A stretch of DNA of 64,000 nucleotides from Kosakonia cowanii JCM 10956 = DSM 18146 (GCF_001975225.1 NZ_CP019445.1:3596001-3660000), one strand, 5' to 3'; counted from the stretch's first letter, positions 25,329 to 33,900 are shown. The notes: a model not told the origin generated them from the letters alone. Program-made: numbers and translations.

Positions 25329-26318
25329 TTATCTATTACCAGCCCAGCCTCTTCTCTTCTGTGCCAACTTATCCGCCAGCCCGTTATTGAATAGACTACC
25401 TTCATCGTTCAACAAGCACGGTATGTTTCCGCAGTAGCAGTGATACCTGTTGCCGTCTCTGGAGTAAAAATCTCTCACCTCCTGGGGCGAGAAAGTTTTT
25501 CCGTGCCGCGCTGCATGCGATGCTCTCGTTGTTGGCTTGAGAGCTGATATCCACAATATCGCGGTATTGAGCCCCAGGCGTTCTTGCGTCCACTCTGTCT
25601 CATTCCACTGAGCCTCACGCAGCGCGCCGACTTGCTCGGTCTGAGCGATGTTCTTCGCCTTTGCCATGCTGACATCGAGTCGCTTGCTGACGATCTGAGC
25701 GGTTTCTCTCGGGTTAACGCCCCGACCTATCGAGTCGGCTATGACGTTAGCGAGGTCGGCGCGGGCGGTGTCGCTTATGCCTTTCCAGTCGCTGTAGGTA
25801 GAGACGTATGCGGCTGCGATCTGGTTCTGATAGGCCGGGCTCGACAGCAGTTGAGGCAGCGTCGTCTGGCTGGCGTAAGCCGGTGACTGCACGGACAGGT
25901 TGGTGAAGGCGTTAAGCGTGCCGCGCTCATACTCTGCGGTGACATAACCAAGCGCCCAAAGGTTTTGGCTCCCGCCATCAAGCAGAGAGCCATCCAGTAT
26001 CGCCTGCACTATCTGGAAAAGGTCAGCGAGTTGCGCCGCCGTCATGTCATAGATGTACGTGCCGGCATTCACACGGTAAAGAGAAGGCTCACCGGAATCG
26101 TTGTTGCACAACATCCATGACTTTTCGCCATTAGTCTCGCGCTGTCGCCCGGTCAGGCGCTGATCGAATACCTCTTTGAGCTGGCGCTTGATGGTTAGAT
26201 ACCGCTCTTCGATATCCCTGAACATCCGGCTAACCTGCCTGGCGGATTGAGTGGGGTCAGACTTGTTGCGCGGTACGATCGGCGTCCCGATTCTCTTCTG
26301 TTGGGTTGAGAGGATCAA
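25329..26318 (-). CDS. minor head protein (Mu gpF / SPP1 gp7-like)
   Basis: 329 residues of the phage Mu F-like group that sits with the portal inside the prohead. The C-terminal region (ARADLANVIADSIGRG, AKNIAQTEQVGALREAQWNET, then RASHAARHGKTFSPQEV and HCYCGNIPCL) holds the conserved T.tE and H-x-x-R/Cys elements of the family. It overlaps the portal gene by 62 bases in another frame. Confidence 0.88.
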   Translation of the reverse strand: MILSTQQKRIGTPIVPRNKSDPTQSARQVSRMFRDIEERYLTIKRQLKEVFDQRLTGRQRETNGEKSWMLCNNDSGEPSLYRVNAGTYIYDMTAAQLADLFQIVQAILDGSLLDGGSQNLWALGYVTAEYERGTLNAFTNLSVQSPAYASQTTLPQLLSSPAYQNQIAAAYVSTYSDWKGISDTARADLANVIADSIGRGVNPRETAQIVSKRLDVSMAKAKNIAQTEQVGALREAQWNETEWTQERLGLNTAILWISALKPTTRASHAARHGKTFSPQEVRDFYSRDGNRYHCYCGNIPCLLNDEGSLFNNGLADKLAQKRRGWAGNR

Positions 26319-27702
26319 CGGTAGTCACCTTTGCGTTTGGGTCTGGCGTTTCAACATCAGGCAGAGGCTCAAGTTCACCAACAGCGCGCACCTCATTGGG
26401 TTCTACAGCTGGTGTACCGAATGCCTGCTGAGTGTCTTTAGCCACAGTAGCCATGGCCTGCATGTTGGCAACCTTCTCTTTCTCGCTCGGAGCGAGCAGA
26501 TCAGACCATGCCAGAGTTACCTCACCGGAGGATGGAGCATCAATGACGCCAAATATCCAGAAGCGCTCCAGCAACGTCTCGATTACCGACGTCATGAACC
26601 CCCAGCGTCGACCATTGCAACGCTTAGCCCAGTCTGTTTTATCCTCATCGGAGGCAAGGCGCCCCGTCTGCTGACCGAACAGAATGGTGAACGGACACTG
26701 GATTGATGCGGCGAATTCGTTGGCGGTGACTTCCCATGTTGGTTTGGGGTCGGCCGGGGCAACAGAGAGGACGGACGGCGTACCGGCCTGCATTACGAGC
26801 GCCGCGTCGGTACCGCGATTCATCCGGGATACTTTGTCGTTTAACGCATCGCCTAAATCTTTGAAGCCAGCATCCGTAGCAGCCTGTTTGAGCGCTGCCA
26901 TGTTGGTCTCTTTATCAAATGCAATACCAAGCTGGCGACTTGCGTTCTTAAGGAAGCCCTCGGCGCTGCCGCCGGAAACCTTCTCAAGGTCGAGCAGTTT
27001 GTTATAACCCGCGCGCAGGAAAGGCACGCCTGAGAGCATATTTTCATCCTCTGATCCTTCGCAGAGGATGATGATCCGATCGGGGTGAACGGTAACTCCG
27101 CGCACCGGGCCGTAGGTACCGTCATCGCCGACCGGCTGTTCGTTGAAGTTGTACGAAACAGGCTGGCCGTAGGTTTCTGAAAGCGTGTCGGTGTCGAAGT
27201 TTCCCGGCTTTACCTGAGATTCCCAGGCAGGAATGAGCTTAACAATGGCTTTTTCTTTCTTCCTGGCGACAACAACACGATCGACAGGTTCGAACCACTC
27301 TCTGCCATCCCTGAACTGGATAAGAAGCGCCGAATACCGGCCGACAAGGTTGCGACGATCCGCATCCTTGATCTTCGGCCAGTGCTTCTTCAGCATCTTC
27401 GTTACCGACTTCTCCCAATCAGTGGTTTTGGTCGCCTCTTTGGCTTCCTCGCCGTCGATGATTGTCGGGTTATCCATCCAGCAGGATTCAAGCAACTTGT
27501 GCACTGCAGCATAAGCCACAGCATTCCGCTCGTAGGCTCGATAGTAGCGGTCGAACTCAAGACTGTTGGGGTAACCAAACTCATCCCACAGCTTCGTGCG
27601 TTTGGTATTCCCTGGCTGGCCTGCGTACAGCATACGCTGCCGCCCGATAGCATCAGCAAGGGCGTTCACGAGGAATGAAACCTCGCCTTGTTGTTCACTC
27701 AC
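26257..27702 (-). CDS. portal protein (DUF1073 family)
   Basis: 481 residues. The portal ring at the head vertex is the DNA channel and packaging docking point. Features include LEFDRYYRAYERNAVAYAAV near the N-terminus, WEVTANEFAASIQCPFTILFGQQTGRLAS about two thirds along, and an acidic, proline-rich tail. The gene sits between terminase and minor head protein, as expected. Some databases name DUF1073 proteins after the anti-CBASS Acb1 enzyme; only the portal part is seen here. Confidence 0.9.
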   Translation of the reverse strand: MSEQQGEVSFLVNALADAIGRQRMLYAGQPGNTKRTKLWDEFGYPNSLEFDRYYRAYERNAVAYAAVHKLLESCWMDNPTIIDGEEAKEATKTTDWEKSVTKMLKKHWPKIKDADRRNLVGRYSALLIQFRDGREWFEPVDRVVVARKKEKAIVKLIPAWESQVKPGNFDTDTLSETYGQPVSYNFNEQPVGDDGTYGPVRGVTVHPDRIIILCEGSEDENMLSGVPFLRAGYNKLLDLEKVSGGSAEGFLKNASRQLGIAFDKETNMAALKQAATDAGFKDLGDALNDKVSRMNRGTDAALVMQAGTPSVLSVAPADPKPTWEVTANEFAASIQCPFTILFGQQTGRLASDEDKTDWAKRCNGRRWGFMTSVIETLLERFWIFGVIDAPSSGEVTLAWSDLLAPSEKEKVANMQAMATVAKDTQQAFGTPAVEPNEVRAVGELEPLPDVETPDPNAKVTTVDPLNPTEENRDADRTAQQV

Positions 27703-27713
27703 TGATGAGCTCC

Positions 27714-29186
27714 TTAGAAGAATACTGCGCCGACCTGCTTGCGGTTGTTCTTCGCTACAGCAAAGTAACGGAAGCCGTCAGCGCCGTGAGAGGTGAAATC
27801 GTGAAGAGGTTTATCTTTCCAGCAGCCGCGCTTGTCGTCCCACTCCTTGCGGTAGCCTTCGAGGTGAGAGATGCCTTCGGCGCACTTCTCTTCATCGAAC
27901 ACGCATGATGGAAGAATCTCACGAACCGACTCGATGCCGGTGTCGACGCCTGCCTTCGGCACAACATTGAAGGTCATGGAGTACATCTGGCCGTCAATCT
28001 CGTAGCCCTCTTGCGCCAGCTCTTTGCGTGACTTCGCGTCTGCGCCGAACTCGCGATTTTCTATATCGTGTGGGCCCCAGTGCTCGCCGTACTCATAGCC
28101 GCGGTCTTTCAGCACCTTCATGTAGTGCCTCAGGCCCTCACCTGAGTTTTCGTAATAGTCGATAACGTGGAATTCGGCACCGACCTCACGAACGAACCAG
28201 ATAACCGTCGAGTCGCCCACGCCGATATCCCAGAACGTATGAACCGGGAGGTGTGAGTTGTCAGGGATTTTCCCGATTCGCTTGTTGGTGTAGAGCCAAC
28301 GGAACTGTTTGGCGTAATACGCGCCTTCGACCGATTGCTGGAATGCCTCTGCCGGGATGGTCGGATATTCACGCTTCATGTCATCGCCGAGAGTTTTCTC
28401 TTTGGCGTGATACCAGGCCTTCTGGCGCTCGTTCAGTACAACGCCGTGCTTCGCCTCCATCTCAGCGAAGTATTCAACTAGGCGCGCTGGCAGCGGCTCA
28501 ACCGGGTCGATTGCATAAAGCGGATTCTTCCACCAGGAGAAGAAAAAGAACTTCCAGTCGAGAGCGGATAACTGCTTCCCCTGAAGCAAGGCCTTCTCTG
28601 CTGTCTGGCAGTAATCGAAGAAGTAACCCGCTCGCCCCTCTGCCGTACTCTCGATAGTCGCAAAGCAGCCGGTTGATACGGCTTCAAACGCACCAGTAAC
28701 AATCTCCCGGGCTTTATGCGGAAACTTGGCGCATATCTTCCCGAACTCGGAAACGTGCAGGTAGCGCAGCGTGCCGCCACGGAAAGACGTGCTGACGTAA
28801 AGTGAGCCGCCCTTCTTGAATACGAGTTCACCGGAGGAGTCATTGCTGGCCGGGTTGGCAGCCTTAATTTCTGCCGGCAGGTTGTCGTATGCGTACTTCA
28901 CCTTTTCGCGAAACAGGCGCTTTGCGTCATTCAGCGTATGGGCTATAAGCGCGCATTTCGCCGACTCAAATAGCGCGGCGTCGAGCTGGATAATGCATAC
29001 CTCGGTAGTGAATCCGAGCTGCCTGGCTTTCAGGATGATATTGCGGGTATGGATGCCTTCGAAGTATTCGCGCTGCTCAGGCGTCATTCTGAAGCGCGTG
29101 GGCTTACCTTCTTTATCGGTGATCCAGTAAAGGTTATTCAGCCGCCAGTCTTTATCACTCAGCAGCTTGATGTGCTCAGGTTTCAT
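27714..29186 (-). CDS. terL: terminase large subunit
   Basis: 490 residues: DNA-packaging ATPase plus nuclease. The N-terminal ATPase domain has the ILKARQLGFTTEV Walker A-like element at about 50-62 (KARQLGFT, the R/K-Q-x-G-x-T form) and a later Walker B (FATIESTAEG with FFDYC). The C-terminal RNase H-like nuclease starts near HTFWDIGVGDSTVIWF, with catalytic Asp residues (DIG, DYYE, HDIEN). Its ATG overlaps the small-subunit stop by one base. Confidence 0.93.
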   Translation of the reverse strand: MKPEHIKLLSDKDWRLNNLYWITDKEGKPTRFRMTPEQREYFEGIHTRNIILKARQLGFTTEVCIIQLDAALFESAKCALIAHTLNDAKRLFREKVKYAYDNLPAEIKAANPASNDSSGELVFKKGGSLYVSTSFRGGTLRYLHVSEFGKICAKFPHKAREIVTGAFEAVSTGCFATIESTAEGRAGYFFDYCQTAEKALLQGKQLSALDWKFFFFSWWKNPLYAIDPVEPLPARLVEYFAEMEAKHGVVLNERQKAWYHAKEKTLGDDMKREYPTIPAEAFQQSVEGAYYAKQFRWLYTNKRIGKIPDNSHLPVHTFWDIGVGDSTVIWFVREVGAEFHVIDYYENSGEGLRHYMKVLKDRGYEYGEHWGPHDIENREFGADAKSRKELAQEGYEIDGQMYSMTFNVVPKAGVDTGIESVREILPSCVFDEEKCAEGISHLEGYRKEWDDKRGCWKDKPLHDFTSHGADGFRYFAVAKNNRKQVGAVFF

Positions 29187-29699
29187 TACGCCCCCTGAGA
29201 CAATGAATCCATAAGGTTAGACAGGTCATCAACCGTCTTGTTGCCTTCCTCGGTGTCGAGGTTATACGCCTTGCGCTCTGCGTTTATGACTTTGATTTGA
29301 GCATCGACACCGGCTGTTATCGAGCGAGACATTGACGCGTGATTGTCTTCCGTTTTCTGCGTCTTCGAGGAAGTCGCGAAGCTTGTTGGTGATGCCACGC
29401 CATGCCGCCAGACCTTCACGGTGAGCCATGATTACCGCTGCGGCCTCATCAGACGCCTGGTCGATTATCTCATCGTCAGTAACCACTGGTGCCTGGTTAC
29501 CGTCTTTGGTTACCGATTTGGTTACCTTTGCCTTCGTTGCCGTCCTGACTTTTTCAGTCAGGTCGCGCTGCCATCCCTCTTTGTTGGCTCTCTTCAGTAT
29601 GGTGGCGTGGTTAACGCCGTGCTTTTCACCGATGGCCCTTACTGACAATGAACCAGCCCGGTAAGCCGATTCAATGGCCTCCCAATCTGGTTTGCTCAT
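29186..29699 (-). pseudogene. terS: terminase small subunit, frameshifted
   Basis: The DNA-recognition subunit of terminase. The N-terminus has a clear HTH (SLSVRAIGEKHGVNHATILK). The first frame reads through NKLRDFLEDAE and then goes off course; the natural C-terminus (SITAGVDAQIKVINAERKAY ... SNLMDSLSQGA) lies in another frame ending at 29186. Dropping one base from the plus-strand T4 run at 29353-29356 would join the two into about 170 residues. As written, the packaging initiator is broken, or the base is an assembly error. Confidence 0.85.
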
Positions 29700-29702
29700 T
29701 GG

Positions 29703-29932
29703 TTACTCCGTTTTTTCTTCTGTGGTGCTTTCTTCTGGTGCGGCCTGCTCAGACTCTTCGACTACAGGTGTGAACCGGAAGCGCTTAACGTCTCCTGGAG
29801 CGAAGTAAAGCCACTCCCCGCTTTCCTGCGCCAGAGCAACAAAGCCGTTAGCTCAGGCTGACGGCGCGTCATCTTACCGGCGTACTCTTCGCCATCCTGA
29901 GTGGTGATGGTGATTTCGTAGATGTCGGACAT
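29703..29932 (-). pseudogene. small packaging-region protein, frameshifted
   Basis: Starts MSDIYEITITTQDGEEYAGKMTRRQPEL, then continues in another frame as GFVALAQESGEWLYFAPGDV through an acidic tail ending TTEEKTE just before terS. One added base near the CTAACGG at about 29851-29857 would restore a protein of about 76 residues. Family unknown; it is coupled to terS. Second probable single-base lesion in this cluster. Confidence 0.7.
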
Positions 29933-29989
29933 TTACCTGCCCTCTGTTGGTCATTATCGAAGCCCCTCGTTGAAGGACTTCTGTAATGG

Positions 29990-30509
29990 TCACTTTGGAA
30001 GTCCTGGGATGGTGATTTGCCCGTGCTGGTCGATTCGCTCAATTCTCTCCAGCAACTGCGGTTTTTTTACCCTTCCCCAGCGGTTCAACAATCGGCCCGA
30101 CATGCTCGCCACATCTTTCTCTTTCATAAGCTCCAGCATGGCTGCGTTTCGTTCCGCCTCAAGGTTAGCGACGCCCTGTCGGATCATGTCTGTCATCCAG
30201 TTGAAGGCCGCGATATATGCCTCTTTAAATGCCATTGCAGCCTTGCCGGTAAAGCTGAATACCAGCATCGTCCATCCATCTCTGGTCATCTGGTAGAAGG
30301 GTTGGGCTTTCCGTTCTGTAACATTTACGCTTCTGCAAGAACCTGCAAGTTGAGCACTGGCTGATAACGCTTCGTGTTTTTCGAAGGACCTCTTTGTGAT
30401 CCTTGCCAAACGCCAAGGCTACTTTGAAAGTGTCAGTCGACGACTCCGCGCCGGTCAGGAATACAAGCTCACGGAAGTCCAGGCCATTCACTACAGTTGG
30501 ATATGTCAT
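29990..30509 (-). pseudogene. rha: Rha-family phage regulatory protein, frameshifted
   Basis: The start (MTYPTVVNGLDFRELVFLTG, RBS AAAGG) and the HKEVLRK element of Rha are in one frame. The typical QPFYQMTRDGWTMLVFSFTG and EAYIAAFNWM core and the C-terminal half are in another frame ending at 29990. Removing one base from the plus-strand T5 run at 30377-30381 links HKEVLRK to HEALSAS and restores about 172 residues. Rha proteins interfere with phage growth in hosts lacking IHF in P22-like phages; molecular role unclear. Confidence 0.75.
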
Positions 30510-30661
30510 AGCGTTTACCTTTCTTTGAAATGAACCTTTGCCGCAATGGAAATCAGCCCGTCGAGGCTCGCCAGCACTAACTGACTTCCTCAAAGGCTCA
30601 TTTCAAAGGGTTGGGTTCGACGTTTCTGGATGCGCATTGCGGTGCGCGGTCAAATGCATAT

Positions 30662-30687
30662 AAAAAAGCCCCGCTATTGCGAGGCTG
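30662..30687 (-). terminator. terminator upstream of rha
   Basis: On the minus strand AGCCTCGCaataGCGGGGCT followed by six T. It would end lysis-gene transcripts unless Q-modified polymerase reads on into the packaging genes. Confidence 0.75.
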
Positions 30688-30758
30688 TAAGAATTTGCTA
30701 CGTTTAAAGTCCAGTGGAGAGACTGTGTAGGAACCTCATGGATGAGGATCTATTTCTC

Positions 30759-30861
30759 TGTCTGCTTATCATTCTTCGCGATTGTTGTTCCCTTGAACTG
30801 CATGTCTGCTTATCCCATTCTTCGCGAATTTGGTTGGGTTGTCCGAACCTTGAACTGCCAT
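30759..30861. repeat. imperfect tandem repeat
   Basis: Two units starting TGTCTGCTTATC and ATTCTTCGCGA and ending CTTGAACTGC(C)AT: 30759-30803 and 30803-30861, the second longer by an inserted GT-rich piece. Confidence 0.7.
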
Positions 30862-31108
30862 GATTACCTCGCTTAAACATTGTGTGACGATATATTCCTG
30901 CAAAAACCCACCAGTGTGATCTGCGAGGGTTTCCGCTTTAACAATCCCAGGATTACTCCTAATGCTTACCGCTTACGCTTGTTGTTTGGGAATTGTGTGC
31001 AAAGGTTAAATCTCCTCACTGTGGCTCCTACCCACACTAGGGGAAGCTCAGGGATGAGCACGTCGTAGCAAAGAAACTATCTCTTCAAATCAAGCATGCA
31101 GTATTGCA

Positions 31109-31133
31109 GCCCTCACCTGGAGGGCTTTTTTTT
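31109..31133 (+). terminator. orphan plus-strand terminator
   Basis: AGCCCTCacctGGAGGGCT followed by eight T on the plus strand. No plus-strand gene precedes it within several hundred bases. Confidence 0.75.
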
Positions 31134-31284
31134 GCGCAAATAAACAGCCAAACCATTACAGATCAAAAAAGTAAATAAGAAAACCACTGATTTGACTTAG
31201 GTTATATATCTATTTATCCACTTTGCTCTATGCTTCGCTTGTTATACGTAACGAGCGACCGTTTTGGTCTCCCTTCCGAAGTGG

Positions 31285-31626
31285 TCATCGGATTTCATTT
31301 CGCGGAGGGGACATTTTTTCCAGACCATCAGCAATATGCTGTCTGTTCTCTTCAATCTGCCGGATGGCAGCGCGATCGATATTACACTGCCCCACCAGCC
31401 CGTATAGCTGCGCACTGAGCTGAACGCTGTCACCGAACGTCATTCCGTCCGGCGGCTCAGGTGCATCAATGCGGGAGGTCAGCTCTGCCGGCAGGCTGAT
31501 TTGCGGCTGGCTTATTGTCCGGTACTCCACCAGCGGCTTTTGCTGCGGCGCGCAGCCGGTCAGCAGCATTGTCAGGCACGCGAGACTGGGCACACTTATC
31601 AGCTTCAAGGTATTGCTTGATTTCAT
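31285..31626 (-). CDS. o-spanin lipoprotein (Rz1-like)
   Basis: 113 residues with a lipoprotein signal and lipobox LLTGC (Cys at about 25), placing it in the outer membrane. The mature part is proline-rich at first (QISLPAELTSRIDAPEPPDG) and then helical, as in the longer P2 LysC-type o-spanins. Its first 161 bases overlap the Rz gene in another frame. With Rz it bridges the periplasm and fuses the membranes in the last lysis step. Confidence 0.88.
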   Translation of the reverse strand: MKSSNTLKLISVPSLACLTMLLTGCAPQQKPLVEYRTISQPQISLPAELTSRIDAPEPPDGMTFGDSVQLSAQLYGLVGQCNIDRAAIRQIEENRQHIADGLEKMSPPRNEIR

Positions 31627-31918
31627 TCTGTAGCTTCCGGTTCTGCTGTGCGGTTACAGCGCGCTGTTCAGTGACCTGAGACATTACCTGGTTCTGCTGC
31701 CTGACGGCGGTAACCAGTTCTCCCACGCTGGCGGCCAGGCCGTCATTTTTTGACCGCAGATCGTTAATCTGGTCGTCTTTGCTGTTCGCCAGCTTTTCCA
31801 GCCGCTCATTAGTGGCTGTTAACTGGGCGTTACGGGCATTCAGTCCCCACAGCGCCACACAAATCAGGCCGATAACGATGATGTGCGAATAGTTCTTTAT
31901 GAAGTTGATCGGGTTCAT
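31466..31918 (-). CDS. i-spanin (Rz-like)
   Basis: 150 residues with one N-terminal membrane anchor (HIIVIGLICVALWGL, about 11-25) and a long periplasmic coiled coil (NAQLTATNERLEKLANSKDD ...). It is the inner-membrane partner of the overlapping lipoprotein and starts four bases inside the endolysin stop region. Gene order holin-endolysin-Rz-Rz1 is the standard lysis cassette. Confidence 0.92.
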   Translation of the reverse strand: MNPINFIKNYSHIIVIGLICVALWGLNARNAQLTATNERLEKLANSKDDQINDLRSKNDGLAASVGELVTAVRQQNQVMSQVTEQRAVTAQQNRKLQNEIKQYLEADKCAQSRVPDNAADRLRAAAKAAGGVPDNKPAANQPAGRADLPH

Positions 31919-32352
31919 GTCAGAAACACCTCTCTTTCACGCTGGCGGCGCGGCAGGAGAATATCCGGATCGTTACCGGCGCGTTTCCACATCAGGAAAG
32001 CATCGGCCGCGCCGTGATATTCATGGGCATTAAGCCGCTTAAGGACGGTGGAATCTTCAAAGGCATTTTTGCCGATATTAAAGACCAGGCTGCATAGCGC
32101 GTCATACTGATGTTGGGTGAGCGGCACCTTAACGCTGGAGTTAATAGCTTTTTCAACCCAGGCGATATCAGCCAGTAGCAATGCGGTTGATTTCTCTTTG
32201 CTGATGGTCAGTGCCGGAGTTATGGTCTGTCCATCCACCGGACCGGTATGACCGACGCCGATCGTCAGAATGCCTTTGGTGTCGCGATACGCTTTCAGGC
32301 GCTCGCCTTCTTCGCGCTTAATCAGTGCAATACCGTCAGGACTGATTTTCAC
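31915..32352 (-). CDS. endolysin, T4-type lysozyme (GH24)
   Basis: 145 residues. The catalytic Glu-8-Asp-5-Thr triad of T4/P22 lysozymes is visible in REEGERLKAYRDTKGILTIG followed by VGHT near the N-terminus. No signal or SAR segment is present, so release should depend on the holin. It overlaps the holin gene by 17 bases. Confidence 0.93.
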   Translation of the reverse strand: MKISPDGIALIKREEGERLKAYRDTKGILTIGVGHTGPVDGQTITPALTISKEKSTALLLADIAWVEKAINSSVKVPLTQHQYDALCSLVFNIGKNAFEDSTVLKRLNAHEYHGAADAFLMWKRAGNDPDILLPRRQREREVFLT

Positions 32353-32695
32353 TGTTATCTCCCGTTCTGCGGCTGATCCACCCGCGCAGCTTCTCGCTTA
32401 TGTAGTCATTGCCGACATACCCGATGTAAACCGCAAACACCTGAGCGGCTGTATCGGGGACATTCCAGTTAAGAACACCACCGACCACCTGAAGCGTCGG
32501 CGCGGCGAAGAATGCCAGCGCGCTGCAAGATACGGCGTCGAGAACACGCTTACTCCATGAAGACTGTGCATAGGCGCTGCGCAGCAAAGAAAACATGCCC
32601 GCCACGCCCGCATATCCCCATTCTGTTTTGTGGCTGTATAGCCAGGCGATAAGACTTGCCCAGAAACCAGCGTCTTTGTCCGGCATACGTTTCAT
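32336..32695 (-). CDS. holin with probable dual start (lambda S type)
   Basis: 119 residues from the ATG at 32695, after GGAGG. Two to three hydrophobic segments (FWASLIAWLY, AVSCSALAFFAAPTLQVVGG, VFAVYIGYVGNDYI) and a charged C-terminus fit a lambda-type holin. The N-terminus is MKRMPDK: a second ATG three codons in (32686) copies the M-K-M arrangement of lambda S107/S105, where the longer, more positive form is the antiholin. The holin sets lysis time. Confidence 0.82.
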   Translation of the reverse strand: MKRMPDKDAGFWASLIAWLYSHKTEWGYAGVAGMFSLLRSAYAQSSWSKRVLDAVSCSALAFFAAPTLQVVGGVLNWNVPDTAAQVFAVYIGYVGNDYISEKLRGWISRRTGDNSENQS

Positions 32696-32804
32696 CTCCA
32701 CCTCCGCCTGTATAGGGTCGGTGCTGTGCGTGAGTAAAAGGGTCAGGCTCTCGGGCTGCATTTAACAACGAAGCCATCTGAAGTTGATTCCCGGAGCCTG
32801 ATAA

Positions 32805-32827
32805 TAAAAAACCCGCACAAGGCGGGA
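32805..32827 (-). terminator. late-leader terminator before the lysis genes
   Basis: On the minus strand CCCGCCttgtGCGGG followed by six T, about 110 bases before the holin start. Its place after Q and the tRNA-like genes is that of tR', the site where Q lets polymerase through. Confidence 0.75.
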
Positions 32828-32984
32828 ATATGAGGGTGTGGCAATGTCGGCTCTGTGTCCGAAGATACCCTGGCTGGGTTTGGTGTGTGGTGGCGCGCGC
32901 CCATCTCACGCTCAACGGCGTCGCTAAACGCAACCATCCGTTATCGGCAGCATTTTTGATGCTATATGTTCTTTCACCACAATC

Positions 32985-33055
32985 TGGCAGCCCCGGAAGG
33001 AGTCGAACCTTCTTCACTCGGTTTTGGAGACCGGCGCTCGCCCGGCGTCGTGGCT
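32985..33055 (-). tRNA. tRNA-Trp-like gene (anticodon CCA), short D arm
   Basis: The minus-strand fold has acceptor AGCCACG/CGGGGCT (6 of 7 pairs), anticodon loop CTCCAAA (CCA, Trp), a five-pair T stem GAAGG/CCTTC with TTCGACT loop, and encoded CCA. The total of 71 nt including CCA leaves only about 11 bases for the D arm, shorter than normal. It may be a degenerate tRNA or a tRNA-like element. It is five bases from a second tRNA. Confidence 0.6.
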
Positions 33056-33060
33056 AAATT

Positions 33061-33138
33061 TGGTGGGCCGTGAAGGATTCGAACCTGTCTACCCTTCCCT
33101 TATGAGGGGACCGCTCATACCAAATGAGCTTCCGGCCC
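33061..33138 (-). tRNA. tRNA with CAT anticodon (Met or Ile2)
   Basis: Acceptor GGGCCGG/ACGGCCC (6 of 7 pairs), D arm GCTC-atttggtat-GAGC, anticodon loop CTCATAA (CAT), TTCGAAT in the T loop and encoded CCA. A CAT anticodon may be Met or, if lysidine-modified, Ile for AUA. It is the first gene of the late leader after Q. Phage tRNAs usually offset codon-use differences. Confidence 0.8.
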
Positions 33139-33145
33139 TGAATGC

Positions 33146-33172
33146 AAAAAAGCCCCGCACGATGGCGAGGCT
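33146..33172 (-). terminator. terminator downstream of Q
   Basis: On the minus strand AGCCTCGCcatcGTGCGGGGCT-like stem with six T, between Q and the tRNA pair. Together with 32805-32827 it gives two stop points before lysis genes. Confidence 0.7.
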
Positions 33173-33235
33173 TCATTCAAAATTTCATGTCACACACAAC
33201 AAGGGCAACATATACGATTTATTCTGCTCATTTGT

Positions 33236-33736
33236 TCATTGAAAAGCAAGCGAGTAATGAACATTTTTTGAGATTTTCTTCGCATTATCGCGAACGATAA
33301 ACGCATTTTGCATCGGTTGGTATAGGCAAAACAGTGCTGCATTAAGCACCTCTTTAACCTCCCGGCGCACCGTGGAAATGCTTGGCTTCTTATATTGATT
33401 ACCGCCGCGCGTCTTCATCAGGCGCGGGCAGGCGACTGCATGCTGCCATGTTGCAATGCGGATTTCGCTGGACTGGTACACGTAATAAGCCAGTAGCATT
33501 TTGTATGCGTTCTCGTCGACGGCTTTAAGGTGACTGCCGATAACCTGGCTGATCAGCATGCCGTCATCGTCACTGCATACCGGCCGGCTTGTTTGCTGAG
33601 GTTCAACCGTAGCCATGAATTTGGCAATCATGTTGATCATGGCTTTATCTATTCGCCCCGTCTGCACCCATGCGCCCCACAACTGGAGCTGCCCATCAAT
33701 CCAGCGATACTGATCTGTGGTAAGTTCCAGTTTCAT
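33236..33736 (-). CDS. late antitermination protein Q
   Basis: 166 residues fitting the phage antiterminator Q family (PF06530 type): LQLWGAWVQTGR near the start, SRPVCSDDDGMLISQ at about 51-66, KMLLAYYVYQSSE at about 81-93. Q loads on RNA polymerase at the late promoter and lets it read through terminators into tRNA, lysis, head and tail genes. It is the last nin-region gene, with terminators directly after it. Confidence 0.82.
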   Translation of the reverse strand: MKLELTTDQYRWIDGQLQLWGAWVQTGRIDKAMINMIAKFMATVEPQQTSRPVCSDDDGMLISQVIGSHLKAVDENAYKMLLAYYVYQSSEIRIATWQHAVACPRLMKTRGGNQYKKPSISTVRREVKEVLNAALFCLYQPMQNAFIVRDNAKKISKNVHYSLAFQ

Positions 33737-33900
33737 GCGGCTGCCCCTTCTTTCTTTTTTGATTGCGCCTTACGGCGCTCACTGTTACGGATGATTGTCT
33801 GCGCTGTCTTGTCGCCTGGCTGTCCACGCGGGTGCCGGTACTGGCCATCGGCACGCAGCAGGCTGTCGCGCTCATAGTTATCGAATGACTCTCGGTTCAC
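33733..33900 (-). CDS. small nin-region protein, 55 residues
   Basis: A 55-codon frame starting GTG in a GTGA overlap with the rusA stop and ending in an ATGA overlap with Q. It is basic: [20 protein letters not shown] then [17 protein letters not shown]. The double coupling makes it a credible gene. Function unknown. Confidence 0.72.
   Translation of the reverse strand: MNRESFDNYERDSLLRADGQYRHPRGQPGDKTAQTIIRNSERRKAQSKKKEGAAA

Larger units (their letters stand above)
30688..31284. other. non-coding region between lysis and packaging genes
   Basis: About 600 bases without a credible ORF. It holds two diverged repeat units (30759-30861), several short hairpins and a plus-strand terminator at 31109-31133, which suggests an unassigned RNA transcribed against the late operon. 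A pac or cos signal could be here, but I see no lambda-type cos sequence. Confidence 0.5.

Noticed and set aside
26257..27702. Anti-CBASS (Acb1) function for the portal gene
   Set aside because: The name is attached to DUF1073 in databases, but I see no paired H-x-T catalytic motifs, only the portal sequence.
30600..31284. A lambda-type cos site
   Set aside because: No sequence like the lambda cos core was found; headful packaging from a pac site is as likely.
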